Shown here piece by piece: positions 49,150-60,526 of a stretch of 64,000 bases of DNA; positions within the stretch are counted from its first letter, which is position 1; each line of letters opens with the position of its first letter. The notes below the pieces were generated by a model. It ran no database searches. It saw only the letters and a list, made by a program, of their open reading frames with translations, and was not told the DNA's origin. The DNA is from Paralithodes platypus (lineage: Eukaryota > Arthropoda > Malacostraca > Decapoda > Lithodidae): NCBI GenBank assembly GCA_032716605.1, contig CM064560.1, forward strand, positions 11,623,083 to 11,687,082, in the 5' to 3' direction. A program made the translations under genes and the position numbers.

Positions 49150-49275
49150 ACATATATGACGCGATCGCGTCATATGGACTAGTGAACCAAAAACTCATAT
49201 GACGCGATCGCGTCTTATGGACTTATCTCTATACCTCTCCAATAAGTTTATGACGCGATTGTGCGTCATATGAGC
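49150..49275. repeat. Cluster of three palindromes around CGCGATCGCG
   Basis: 49154-49175 is a perfect 22-bp palindrome (ATATGACGCGATCGCGTCAT continues to AT). 49196-49219 is a copy with one mismatch, and 49247-49273 is a degenerate third copy. Spacing is about 42 and 51 bp. They lie in the intron between exons 2 and 3. Confidence 0.9.
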
Positions 49276-49894
49276 TCAGTAAGTCCGATAAGTTACCATA
49301 CGATAAAACCGTTGGTGGCAACCTCAGCCTCCTCCGATAATTCTAACGGCCACAGTGTTGTTGTGAGTGTAGTGCGAGGCAGTGGCAATGATCCTGGGGC
49401 TCCCGCCTCCTCGGACTTATTGGAACATAATATGTCGGAGGGAGTTAATGTTAAGAACGGGGTGTTACTTCATTACAGAGATTGGATTAGCAAAGCATAG
49501 GGAAGTTCACTAGTAGTACACAATGAAAGAGCAAGCTCTGATCATTGAATGCAAAATAATTGAATAATAAAGAACAGTGCTTTGTGGTGATCTGACAAAG
49601 CCAAGAAAGATACATGAAAGTCAATGGAGGACAGATACTATCGGAAGATCAATAACGATTGCAGAGCAGACAGAGGCGCATCATATAAGGCAAACTATTA
49701 CATAGTGGGAGACACATTCCAAACAAGCAAATTGAAAGCGTCAGGACAAACTATCCTGGTGGAGTTTCTGCCGTGGCTGTCATTTCACAAAGACTTTCAC
49801 GGAGGTTTGAATGTTGTGAAGAAAATCGAAAAATTTGTTTGTAGCCAACTACTTATCAGGAATCATTGTTATGCCAAGAATTATACTGTTTCAC

Positions 49895-50055
49895 CTGCCA
49901 TCTGGAGTAGCAGCAGCCATATTAAGATGTCCAGTAGTAGTGTTCAAGTAGAAGCCGGACTGAGGTTTTCTCCAGGCGTAGGTCTTGACAGCGGCATCCC
50001 AATCGTCCGGATCTAGTACATAAACCCGACCAAGGGGTACTGCTGCCCCATGACG
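49895..50055 (-). CDS. Classic cadherin exon 2
   Basis: 161 bp. The acceptor is ATTATCACACAG before 50055, and the donor is CAG|GTGAAA (GT at 49894-49893). It starts in phase 0 and ends in phase 2, which fits exon 1 and exon 3. It encodes RHGAAVPLGRVYVLDPDDWD, then KTYAWRKPQSGFYLNTTTGH and AAATPDG. The GRVYV-DPDDWD block followed by GF-LN-TG is characteristic of the segment after the last cadherin repeat in arthropod classic cadherins. The plus-strand open frame 49624-50016 overlaps it and is a shadow. Confidence 0.87.
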
Positions 50056-50438
50056 CTGTGTGATAATGTTTAGGAGATCACTACACAAACTAAGTTATAT
50101 TATAATTTACACACAATGAATCATGATTTTTATCGCAACCTTAGAATGAAACACATATTGCAAATTACTCAAAACTATTGCCATAAACCATATACTGTAT
50201 ATTTTAATTACTCTATAATTCTAATTCTAATGGCATAACACTTAATATGGACAGAGCCAGTACTGTTCTTTGAATAGTGACAGTCTTAGATATCACTAAG
50301 GTTAGCACATTTAGTACTAGAACTGACCTGCGTTCTAGACAGAAACAATCTTGGTAGCAGGTGACATTCCATTTTGTTATTTAAACAATACCGTAATGGG
50401 TCAGTCTTAGCAGCAGATAACATTACAGTATAACTGAC

Positions 50439-50647
50439 CTGTAGTGTGTGTACAGTAACAGTCTTGGAAGCAGATGACATGGGGTTGTCATTGATGTCAG
50501 CGATGTGGACGGTGAGGGTGACAGTGGCTGACAGTGACGGCCAACCTGCATCAGCCACCACTAGAGGGACCAGAAGGACGCGGCGCTCCTCCCGGTCCAG
50601 CGCTGCTGTGGTCCATACTACACCAATACCACGACCATCATCACCTC
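50439..50647 (-). CDS. Classic cadherin exon 1 (end of last cadherin repeat)
   Basis: 209 bp. The donor CTACAG|GTCAGT (GT at 50438-50437) is strong. The acceptor is placed after TAATACACCAG (50648), giving two bases of a split codon and then 69 codons ending in phase 0. It encodes GVVWTTAALDREERR, then LVPLVVADAGWPSLSATVTL, HIADINDNPMSSASK and TVTVHTLQ. LDRE, ADxG and the calcium-binding DxNDNP motif mark a cadherin repeat, and NDNPM leading into the DPDDWD segment is the arthropod N-cadherin pattern. Similar acceptor-plus-exon-start sequences lie upstream, so the exact 5' boundary is the least certain point. Confidence 0.85.
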
Positions 50648-50679
50648 CTGGTGTATTATATACAGTAATGTTAGAGCTG

Positions 50680-51110
50680 TGATCCATACTACACCAACAC
50701 CATGACTGTCGTTATCCCTTGGTATATAATACAGAGCAATGTGTGTGACTGATCGAATTTAGCTACTACCCAAGTAAAACTACCCACATAGGTTGTATCA
50801 TGCCCTGACGCTTTTCTCTCCTACTACTAATATATGTCGCTTATCTTTATTCGAGATGTTCAGGCTACCAAAGTTAGTGTCTTCCATCTTCCTTTTATGA
50901 AATGATGTATGCATATATGTATTTGTGGTCTATACCACACCAACACCACAACCATCATTACCTCTTTCTTCACAACATAGTTATATTAACTGCCGTCCAC
51001 ACCACAACAACACCACGGCCGAAGTCACCTCCTGTTATACAATAAAACAAATATTTGTTTCTTAAATGTCCAACCTAGCCACACCACGACCATCATCCCT
51101 TCCTGTTACA
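50680..51110 (-). repeat. Degenerate copies of the exon 1 start, with acceptor, in the upstream intron
   Basis: Four more copies of the roughly 50-bp segment at 50609-50665 lie near 50682-50735, 50928-50975, 50994-51045 and 51066-51110. On the minus strand each has an AG followed by sequence like GGTGATGATGGTCGTGG and then GTTGGTGTAGTATGG. Translated in the exon frame they give DNDSHGVGVVW, GNDGCGVGVV, GGDFGRGVVVVW and RDDGRGV, compared with GGDDGRGIGVVW in the exon. Confidence 0.75.
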
Positions 51111-51116
51111 CATACA

Positions 51117-52455
51117 TACATACATACATAAAATTTTAAGACTGAGTGTTCCACACATAAGTGCAGTTTCAGTCTCTTGTCCTAATGGCGGCGTTCCAGG
51201 CAACCCTGTTAAGGGCTGCTTCACTTGTCAAGTTCTTGGATTTGAGATCGGCGCGTATAGTCCGATCCCAGGTCTTCCTCGGTCCACCCCTTGGTGCAGC
51301 TCCCTCCACAATCACAGACCTGCATTTTGTCACCCAATTTTGTTCATCCATTCTCTCCACATGTCCATACCATCCCAGTCTACTTGTACGCATCACCTCG
51401 CTAATACTCTTTATACCTAAACGTCTCCTCAGCTCAACATTTGTTATTCTATCCTGTAGCCTGGCCCCACACATCCATCTCACCATTCTCATCTCATTAC
51501 GCTCCATTCTGTTGACATCCTCTACTTTAACGGCCCATGTTTCTGAGGCATACGTCATTGCACTTCTAACACATGAGGCATACACCTTTCCCTTCAGGGG
51601 GAGAGGCATTCTTTTCATGGTCAGGATTGGCATCAATTCTCTGAACTTCCCCCAGCCACACCTAATTCTAGCAACAGTGGCAGCCTCGGCCCCACCACCG
51701 GCAGAGATGGTATCTCCTAGGTAACAAAACTTGTTCACCAGCTCCAAAGACTCATTTCCAAAATTCACAGCCACAGGATCATCACTTAACACAAGCTCGC
51801 CTTTGCACACTACGCACTCAAATTTCTCTATTTCTGACTTATCCTTCGGCAGGGGCCCCTTTATTCTACTACAGCGCTTACTCCCATGGTGTACCCAACA
51901 TCGACAGATGCTACATTGAATTGAGTTAACGCCCACTCCCTTTCCACACACTGCACATGGGTATGCACCGCTCTTTTCCACATTGCCTCGTCTCAAACTA
52001 CAATGCATAACCTTGGTTTTGTTAATATTGACTCTTAAACCCTTGCTCGCCATGCCCTCTCTCCACTTTCTGAATTTGGCCTCAGCATCCTGCATACTGT
52101 CAGCTATTAGGACTAAATCGTCTGCATAAAACAGTTCCAACGGGAGTCCGCCTCTAAAAACTCTAGACAGCGCCTCCAAGACCATAATAAAGAGGAGGGG
52201 GCTTAACACTGAACCCTGATGGACTCCAACACGGACTGCGAATTCATCACTCAGTACACCTTTCACCCTCACCGAACTTCGCGAATCCTCATACATCTTC
52301 ATTATCACACGCACCAGCCACTCTTCCACACCAAGTTTCCTCATAGCCCACTGTACAACATCTCTAGGTACCCTATCAAAGGACTTCTCCAGGTCCACAA
52401 ACACAAAGTAAAGATCCCTGCCTTTTAGTAGGTATCTTTCCTGTATCTGCCTGAC
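51117..52455 (-). mobile_element. RTE-clade LINE, 5'-truncated, with intact partial ORF
   Basis: The 411-codon frame 52404-51169 stays open, and the coding sense extends upstream to about 52455 (QIQERYLLKGRDLYF). RT motifs are FVDLEKSFDRVPRDV, VGVHQGSVLSPLLF and the catalytic FYADDLVLIADS. After KGLRVNINKTKVM comes an inserted Cys/His-rich finger (YPCAVCGKGVGVNSIQCSIC, WVHH, FECVVCKG) typical of a subset of RTE elements. The C-terminal part follows (FCYLGDTISAGGGAEAA, RMVRWMCGARL, RLGWYGHVERM, GGPRKTW). It ends in an (ATGT)n tail (plus-strand ACATACATACATACAT, 51111-51130). It lacks the endonuclease and the N-terminal RT. Confidence 0.88.
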
Positions 52456-54316
52456 CTAGGAATGATAGAAGGACGGAAAAGCTGCAGGGTGCTCTGGCAT
52501 TGTCACTGAGATGATAAAAGCCTGTGATGACATAGGCGTGAGATTGATCATTGAGCTAATAAAGTCCATTATTGGAGAGGAGAGAATCACAGATGTTTGG
52601 CTTAAATTTTGTATAGTAAATGTATATAAAGGCAAAGGGGGATTTATCAAATATGGGTAATTATAGGGGCCTGAAACTGCTTGCCCAAGTCATAAAAATC
52701 TGTGAGAGAATCTTTGAAAGTATGATCAGGGAGAGCATTTTATTGATTATTATTATATAGTTCGGTTTCATGCCAGGATATGGTACAATCGATGCTTCAT
52801 AGTCAGGCAGCTGCAGGAGAGATATTTACTTAAAGATAGGGATCTGTATATTTTGTTTGTAGACCTGGAAGCACTATCTGGAGATTATAGAACTGGGCTC
52901 CCTTGGGAACATCTACATGCAGATGAACTAGTTCTTATCGCAGATAATGTGCAGGATTACCACAAAGCCCACCGAAATGCCAAAAAAATACCCTCATTGT
53001 TCCCGGATTAAATAACACTGTATGAATATTCCCATATTCAAAATATGTTACAGGGGGACAATGCCTAGTGAGTTCACTGCTCAATAGGTGGCGTTCTGAG
53101 AGTGAGGGTCTGAGTCTGGAGGGTGAGCCGGTGAAGCACTTGAACGAAGCAACCAGCCGCTTCAGAGATGGAGCTGCTTCGAGCCATGATGGATGCTTCA
53201 CATGTCTCACTCCCAAGACTGGAACAAGACCTCACGGGCTTCACCGTGTTGAGCGGTGGAATGTACAGGCTCTCAGCCTATGCCCGAGAGGGAGTAGTTG
53301 GAATATAGAAAAAAAACAAAAAAAACAAAAAAGGATGCCGAGGACAAGTTCAGAAGACTAGGAGAGGGCATGATAGTAAAGGATTAAGAGTAAATATTAT
53401 ATAAATAATACTTAGGTTTTGCAGAGTAGATTGGGGCATGGAAATATAGAAAAAAGTGAAGTATACCCATGTGAAATATGCAGAAAACGGGTGGGTGTGA
53501 ACTCAATTCAGTGTAGCATCTGTCATTGTTGGGTATACCATAGGAAGAAGCGCTTTACTAGAATAAAAGGACCTCTACCGAGCAGAAGTCCGCAGTTGAA
53601 AAATATATATGTATAGTATGCAATGGTGAGCTTGTGTTCAATGACTGGCTCTAGAATGTGAGCTTTGGCAATGAGTCGCTGTAGATGGTGGACAAGATTT
53701 GCTAGTTGGGAGAAGAACATCTCTGTCGGTGGTGGGGTCGTGGCCGCCACTATCTCCAGAATTAAATGTGGCTGGGGAAAGTTCAGAGAACTGTTGTCAA
53801 TTGTAACCATGAGCAGACTCTCTCTCCCCTTAAAGGGAAAGGTGTACGTTTCATGTATTAAAAGCGCAATGACCTATGCTTTGGAAACGTGGCCTATCAA
53901 AGTGGATGATTTCAACAGAATGGAACGTAAGGAGATGAGAATGGTGAGATGGATGTGTAGAGCCTAACTGCAATATAGGATATCTACTGAAGAGCTGAGG
54001 AGATGGTTAGGCATCAAGAGTATCTGTGATGAGTGCGTACAAGCAAGCTTGGATGATTTGGGCATGTGGAGAGGATATATGAACTAAGTTGGGTGAAAAG
54101 ATGCAAGTATGTGAACGTGGAGGGAGTTGCACCAAGAGGTAGACCAAGAATGACATGGGATCAGACCATATGGTCTGATCTTGAATTTAAAAATCTGACA
54201 AGTGAGGTAGCTCTGAACAGGGCTGCCTGGAGCGCTGCCATTAGAACGTGAGACTGGAACCGCACTTCATGTGGAGCACTCTGTCTTTAAATGTATGTAT
54301 GTATGTATGTATGTTG
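52456..54316 (+). mobile_element. RTE-clade LINE, opposite orientation, decayed and interrupted by a SINE
   Basis: Plus-strand coding begins DGKAAGCSGIVTEMIKAC near 52472, continues with VYKGKG, NYRGLKLL, FGFMPGYGTID and LQERYLLKDRDLYILFVDLE, then HADELVLIADN. A SINE insertion follows (52958-53331). Coding resumes with GLRVNI and the zinc finger YPCEICRKRVGVNSIQCSIC (53467-53540), and ends with ETWPIKVDDFNRMERKEMRM and RMTWDQTIW. The tail is (ATGT)n at 54290-54315. Stops and frameshifts disable it. It abuts the 5' end of the minus-strand RTE head-to-head. Confidence 0.85.
52958..53331 (+). mobile_element. SINE inserted in the plus-strand RTE
   Basis: 374 bp flanked by AGGAT (52953-52957 and 53332-53336). 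Removing it restores the RTE order (ADNVQD then DAEDKFRRL). The body includes GCCTAGTGAGTTCACTGCTC and GGTGGCGTTCTGAGAGTGAG. It ends CCCGAGAGGGAGTAGTTGGA and then an A-rich tail (53307-53331). The body matches the minus-strand SINE near 62853-63298. The 5' head is too diverged to show clear Pol III boxes. Confidence 0.85.
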
Positions 54317-56010
54317 TGCACATTGCATTCACACCCAGACCTTCGTTCACACTCAATTAATACCATTATTAGTGTCTTTCCATTTATTATACTCATGCAT
54401 AGCCTTCACATGCTATGCTGTAACTGCTGATCATCTCCTTATAATCTGAACCCAACCTCCGAATAAAAGTTATAGCCTTTGCAACATCATCGATATATAC
54501 TATACTTTTGTTCAGTCTGAAATTACGTTTTCACAACCATTATCGACAATCTAGAGAGTTGATAGTTGTATTTAATATGATTTTCATGTTGATTCTACTT
54601 ATTTGAGTCTGACATTTACAATTTGATACCTCTGAATATAATCGTGATGATAATAATTGAGAAACGTCTTTCATACAGATGGAGTGTTGCAATTGATTGC
54701 AAAAGCGTCAACTCGGGCAAAGAAAGGGAATAGTACACATATAACTATATTTGTTTGTTCATGGCAATATTATCTGTCACTATAATCAAGCCAAACATCT
54801 TGACTGAGCGTTTTAAAACTCAAACAGGAATAGAGCAATCGAGCTAATAATTTTACCATATGGGAAGAGTCATCCAGGAAAGAAGTGTTGAAATTTACAT
54901 CCCATTTGCTCTAGTCTATTTTGAGTAATAAGAGGTTAGAGGTAATAATGTTGGCCTAATTGTGTTGAACAGACTATAGTTTAAAGGAGTATTGAATGCC
55001 TACATTGGAAAAATCATGCAGGGCAGTGTAGACAAAATTAAAAATATTTCAATAGTTTGTCAATGAGGTATGGGTAAAATACTGAAAGAAATTATAAAAC
55101 AAACTACATTACAGTTCGATGAAGGCATGATGAACCAGGATTGAACCCGTGAAATCAATATTATTAATCCAGTATACTAAGACTTGACAAATGTCCTGCA
55201 CTCGGATGCCAATGTCTCTAGCCCACTCATAAATAATCGCGAACTTCACCTATTTCTCATTATGGAAGTATATCATTGAACACTTATTTCTTTGCACCGG
55301 ATAGTAGATTTTGCTATCCGGCCGGATACCGGATAATAATAAAACAAACAAAAAATAGACCAAAAATAACTGGTTTCATACCAAGGATACAATAATTTTA
55401 AACTTCTGTAGCATATCAGAACTCATCGCACCAAGATAGATTGCATGAACTCCATATACCGGGTAACCTATTTATAAATCTGTTGTTTTTCAATATTGAA
55501 CACTTGTCTCAAACATACAATTATACATTTATCTCCTCCAGTCTTGCATTCATACCAATTTGAATGTCAACAAACTTTAGGAATATATAATTACTGATTT
55601 AGGGGTACCAATGAAGAACACAATATTGATATCAATTCCGGGTAGTCTTGTAGTCTGTAGTCAGTATTGTATGTTAAGCATAATGAGTTTCCTTCACTCA
55701 CTGTTATAATTTATGTATTCTCACCTCCATAGAGGAAATAATGTATGACCCCCCCCCCTATTTGTGTCTATGTGCATGAAGGAGACAAAAGGCAATGATG
55801 CCTGTAACAAGGGTCACCCCGAAAGTTGAAAGAGTGATAGGGAGCCAAGTTTAAAATCTGGACACACGGAGCTTGAAGCAGTTGTTAAGTTATAGGAGAA
55901 GGGAAAGGTAGACTGAGGGAGAGGGTTCCAGAGTTTACTTGTTGAATAGAAGAAAGATGGAATATCGGTTCACTCTTGGGTTAGAGAATTGGACAGAATA
56001 GGGGTGGCAA
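54317..56010. other. Unassigned AT-rich sequence
   Basis: No coding block was recognised. A short run of CCGGATA motifs in both orientations (about 55298-55340) resembles the one at 63466-63555 and may mark the end of a DNA transposon. A B-box-like GGTTCAATCC on the minus strand near 55140 could belong to an old SINE. A C-rich run lies near 55750. Confidence 0.4.
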
Positions 56011-59000
56011 TATTTTTTTTTTTTTTTTTTTTTTTAAGAGACAATGAACGGAGAAAGGAAAAACACAGATAAAACAAAAAGGTCCATGTGCCTAAAGGCA
56101 TCCTCCATTCATAAAATGTTTGTAACAACTGGATTTAAACATTTGTTGATTGTAAGTTTGTGGAAAGCAATTCGAGGGAAGTGAATTCCAAAGAGTAGTA
56201 GCTCTGGGGATAAATGAATTCTGATAAGCAGAAGTTCTGCATTGTGGAGGAGAAAGTGTAAATTCATGGGCGCTCTCAGCTGCCCTAGTTCTACGGGGAA
56301 AGATGTGGAGAGGCGGCACAATTGAAGCAAGTTCCTCGGAACAATTGCTGTGAAAATATCTGTAGAATAATGCAAGGGATGCAACGTTTCTTCGTATGGC
56401 TAATGTAGGAAGGTCCTGTGTGATTGCAGGGTTATTGATTAATCTAATAGCTTTATTTTGAATTTTGTCCAACTGCCTCAATGCAACCACTCCACTTCCA
56501 CCCCACAGAGGTGAACAGTAATCCATCTGAGAGCGCACATGACTTTTATATATTACGGCCAACTGCTCGTCAGTGAAGAATTCTCGAACTCTGTACAGGA
56601 GTCCCAGTTTTTTAGAGGCATTCTTAGCAATGCTTCTAACATAATGTGTCCAGCTCAAGTTAGTAGTTAATGTTACACCGAGAATGTCAATACTAGGGGA
56701 AGTGGGAATATTTACATCATTAAAAAATATATGGGAGTCAGTGAGATTCTGTCGGTTAGAAAATTGAATGTACTTGGTTTTCTGTGCATTAAAGGAAACT
56801 AGATTCTCTTGTCCCCATTCATTAATTCTAGAAAGGTCCTGGTTCAGAGAAATTGCAGTGTTTATTTTTGAATTTATAAGATCGGGTTGGGTGAAAGAAT
56901 TGGTAAATGTGAAGGAACTGTGGAGTGTTGAGTCATCTGCGTAGGAATGTATTGGATTATGAGTGGTAGATATGAGATCATTGATATGAATGAGGAACAG
57001 AGTTGGGGCCAAAACTGATCCCTGGGGAACACCAGCATTTATTGAGTGAAATTGAGAATAAAGGCCATCTACCATTACACATATTTTTCTGTTATGAAGA
57101 TAAGAAGAAATTAGTGGAACTAATGATGCAAGGCCGTAGTGTGACATCTTCGACAATAAGGATTGATGCCAGACTCTATCAAATGCCTTTGATATATCCA
57201 GTGCTATTGTATGTGTTTCACCATGTTGGTCTGTAGCTTGGTTGATTTGATGCGTAAGAAGGCAAAGAATGTCTGCAGTTGATCGACATCGTCTAAAACC
57301 ATATTGCCTATCACTGATTAATTTATTATTCTCCAGATGCTTAATTATGTGATTATTTAATATAATTTCAAAAACTTTGCCAAGAGTGGAAGTTATAGCT
57401 ATTTGTCTGTAGTTTGATGGATCTGAAGAGGCACCTTTTTTAGGAACTGGATGGATGTTTGCTTCTTTCCAGGGTACTGGGAAGCATGAGGTATGAGTAC
57501 ACAGACGGAAAATGTTTGCCAATACAGGAGCGAGCACCAAGGAGCAATTCTTAAGTATTATTGGAGGAATTTCATCAGGACCAGGAGCCTTATCTACTGA
57601 GAGATTCTGCAAAATAGTTTTGACATGTCTGGTGTGGATCTTAAGTGAGGGAATTTCAGGTGAATTAAAATTAAGTACAGGGACATCTTGATTTATGTCA
57701 TCTAAGGTTGAGTTGGTGGAGAAAATATCTGCAAGAAGGTTAGCTTTACCTCGTGGGTCACTTACACGATTGCCAGTCGGAGATTTTAATGGTGGAATGG
57801 ATGAAGTAGTGAAGTTGGATTTGAATGAGTTAAGAGTAGACCAAAATATTTTGTTATCATTTGGATTATTTAGAAGTATATTTGCCTGCTTATGGAGAAA
57901 GTTTGATTTAGTTAGGTTTAATACAGTTTTGGCATGATTTCTGATGTTTCTAAAGTAATTAAAGGCTTCATGTGTTTTTGATCTTGTGTATGCATTGTAG
58001 GCTATTGCTTTTTGTTCAGTTACTCTAGCACAATTATGGTCAAACCATTTAGGTGAATTAGATCTTTTACTGTACTTTTGATGAGGAATAAAAGTTTCCA
58101 TTCCAATTTTTACAAAATCTTGTATGTGGCTCAAGGTGGAGTGTGCATCATTAGAAAAGAAAGAGGTCCAGGGAATATCAATAAAGAAACCTTGAAGACC
58201 CTCCCAGTCTGCCCTATCGTAATGCCATTTAGTCACCAAAACAGGTTCAGAGTGGGAAGGTGTGGTAGGTGATAGACAGGTGGCCTGTATCAGACAGTGA
58301 TCAGAAGATCCAAGTGGGGACCTCACTGTAACATCATAATTTTCTGAATTGGTTGTTAAAAATAAGTCCAGTAGGTGGGAATTATGATTAGGATTATCTG
58401 GTACACGGGTGGGTTGGTTGACTAGTTGAATGAGATTAAATGAGTCTGCAAATAGCTCACATTCAAGACCAGCATCATCAGTCCTGGCTGAATGAGTGAG
58501 CCATTCAACATTATGGACATTAAAATCACCCAACACAGTGATTTCAGAAGAAGCATTTAAGTTGAGGACACTGAGTTGTGAGGACAGAGAATCAAAAAGA
58601 CTTTGCTCTGGAGGAGTATTTGGGGAACGGTAGATGCAACATATGTATTTAAATTTACCAGCAGAAATTAATTTGTATATAGAATAATCAAAATAGGGAC
58701 AATTGAAACTAGTAACCTCCTCCAGGGCAATTTCAGATTTTGCGAAGCAACATACACCACCTTTAGGTCTGAAATATTTTGGAGCAGTTGATAACCTGAA
58801 AATTAAATCTAGATGTGTCAGATGTGGATGTTACTTGAGTCTCTGTCAAAAAAAGGAGAGTAGGGGATTCTGCTTGAAGAAATTGGTGTACAGAATTGAT
58901 GTTAGAGTGAAGTCCCCTTATATTACTAAAGAAATAGCTGTACTGACAAGCAGCTTTGGGACGTTGCAATGCTCTTGACACAGTTGCATGATGACGACCG

Positions 59001-59090
59001 GGAGGGCCCTGTGTCAATAACCCAACCCTGCCGGGGGTGGATATCCGAGGGACCACCAGGTTTGCTCTTAACAATTGTACTGCCATATAT
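56011..59090 (-). mobile_element. Jockey/Daphne-like LINE, EN-RT nearly intact, 5'-truncated
   Basis: The 3' end is a 23-T run on the plus strand (56013-56035), the poly-A tail. The coding region fills 56092 to about 59086 on the minus strand. No ORF1 is present upstream, so the copy is 5'-truncated. Similarity of motifs to the neighbouring LINE 2 fragment shows both belong to one group. Confidence 0.87.
56092..59086 (-). pseudogene. EN-RT polyprotein of LINE 1, one apparent frameshift
   Basis: The endonuclease start is in 59086-58763 (SNIRGLHSNINSVHQFL, LLFLTETQ). A frameshift near 58800 separates it from FRPKGGVCCFAKSEIALEEV, CCIYRSPNTPPEQ and VLGDFNVHNVEW, and the frame then stays open to 56092 (more than 814 codons). 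EN ends with GSSDHCLIQA. RT motifs are DKAPGPDEIPP, YRQIAITSTLGKVFE, QYGFRRCRSTADIL, LDISKAFDRVWH, AGVPQGSVLAPTLF and catalytic HSYADDSTLH. The thumb follows (LGVTLTTNLSW) and the C-terminal LWNSLPSNCFP. The long open frame points to a recent insertion. It could be repaired by one base, so the frameshift may be a sequence error. Role: target-primed reverse transcription. Confidence 0.87.
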
Positions 59091-59189
59091 GTTGAAAGGG
59101 AGGTGCCCTCTGCTCTCTGTAGGGGAGGAGGTGTATAATAGCGGCAGAAGAGTGAGAGAGATGCAACATTGCAGCCTGTAATGTGAGAT

Positions 59190-59411
59190 TGTATGGAATT
59201 AGTAAGAGGTGGTTAGATGATGGGACGAAATGCTATTGACTACTCTTTCGAAGAAAAAGAGACACAGAATATTGAGAGAAGATGAAGGGTTGATTTCTGT
59301 TGTTGTAGAATAAGGGATAGTCATGCGGAATATTGTAACAGGTATAAAGATGGAGAAATTAGGTTTTGGAAGCATTGAAAGTAACAAGATTTTCTCTGCC
59401 CCAATCATAAA
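59190..59411 (-). pseudogene. LINE 2, downstream piece
   Basis: Minus-strand frames contain YDWGRENLVTFNASKT and then DYPLFYNN-like and NPSSSLNIL-like blocks, matching the region after the catalytic site in LINE 1 (NEWGQENLVSFNAQKT). It joins in frame to the piece starting at 61934 once the DNA transposon is removed. The 3' part is deleted or rearranged before the 5' end of LINE 1. Confidence 0.8.
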
Positions 59412-59834
59412 TACAGTAAAACCCTGCGTCTTTCGTTCTCCTCGCTACCGTAATCCCGGCGCTTCCGTGATAAATTTTGGTTCGTACTCTTTCGTTTTTA
59501 GTACGAAAAAGAAAAAAAAAATCTGGGTTATATTCCGTCATCTGAAACACTATTTGTGCATATTATGACTCCCTAACCTTTAATATACACACATCTACGA
59601 TAATAACATACAGCTGGCCAATAAAACCCATAATGTATAGTTAAATAGACAAAAAACTGGTGATTCAGACACTCACTCTGTTATTGTTTGTCTTTCTTTC
59701 TTTCTTTGGGGGACTACAGCCAGCTTGAATATAAATGTTTTCTTTGGCCTTTACTATTAATTAAGTATTACAGTAGAAAATTTCCTCATAAACATATTAA
59801 TTATATAATATAACATGGTTAAGTTATATTTTAA

Positions 59835-60314
59835 CACCTTATTAGCGGGCTAGGCGGTCTAGCGGACCGTAGCGCTCAGCGGGGTGTTTTTACCCTAAAT
59901 AGGGTTGTTTACATGATAATTTTCATGCCTAAATAAGACCCAGAGCGTAAAACAAGTATCTATCCCTGAAAGGGCGTAAACAGAGCTTTCCAATGACACC
60001 TGAACAATCCTTGTACGACCGCTGGTTCTCTTGCAACGATCGTGCAACACGAGTGCAAAAACCCGGTAATTAGGTAATTTCCCTACATAATTCCCTGTGT
60101 AGCGAGTGAGAGAGGGGAGGGAAGGGTGGGAGGCACCTCAGTTGGTCCACCGCGGTGGTCGTGAGCGGTCATAAGGTTGCTAGGCTTCTCACACCGCTCA
60201 GCTCTCTCTCTCAGCAACATTACGTGCTGAAAATGGTGCACGACATAAGTTGTGAACCGCCAGTTAGTCCAAATTTATTTCACACGACATAAGTTGCGCG
60301 CCGCCAATTAAGAG
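59835..60314. mobile_element. TTAA-flanked MITE 1 (piggyBac-like)
   Basis: 480 bp between TTAA (59831-59834) and TTAA (60315-60318). The left end is CACCTTATTAGCGGGC. The right end, read as reverse complement, is CTCTTAATTGGCGGC, giving imperfect inverted ends. The interior has CATGCCTAAATAAGACCCAG and AGCAACATTACGTGCTGAAA. No coding capacity. Assignment to piggyBac rests only on the TTAA target. Confidence 0.75.
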
Positions 60315-60526
60315 TTAAACTGTAGATTTTATTTCATAATCGAATGTCTGAGTGGTTTGTTTGTGTGAGTGTGTGTGTCATGATTCATTATGTCATGGCA
60401 TCATTAATTCGTAATTGAGAAAGACTTCAATCAGTTAACCTAGCCTAACTTACTATGAATCTCTTATTACGTAATCATAATCAAAGCAGTAAAAATACTT
60501 CGATCGGTAAGCTTAACACCTTATTA

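Noticed and set aside
49624..50016. 130-codon plus-strand open frame
   Set aside because: It overlaps cadherin exon 2 on the opposite strand, where splice sites, phase and protein motifs agree. The plus frame has no recognised motif.
51161..51724. 187-codon plus-strand open frame
   Set aside because: Antisense shadow of the well-supported RTE coding region.
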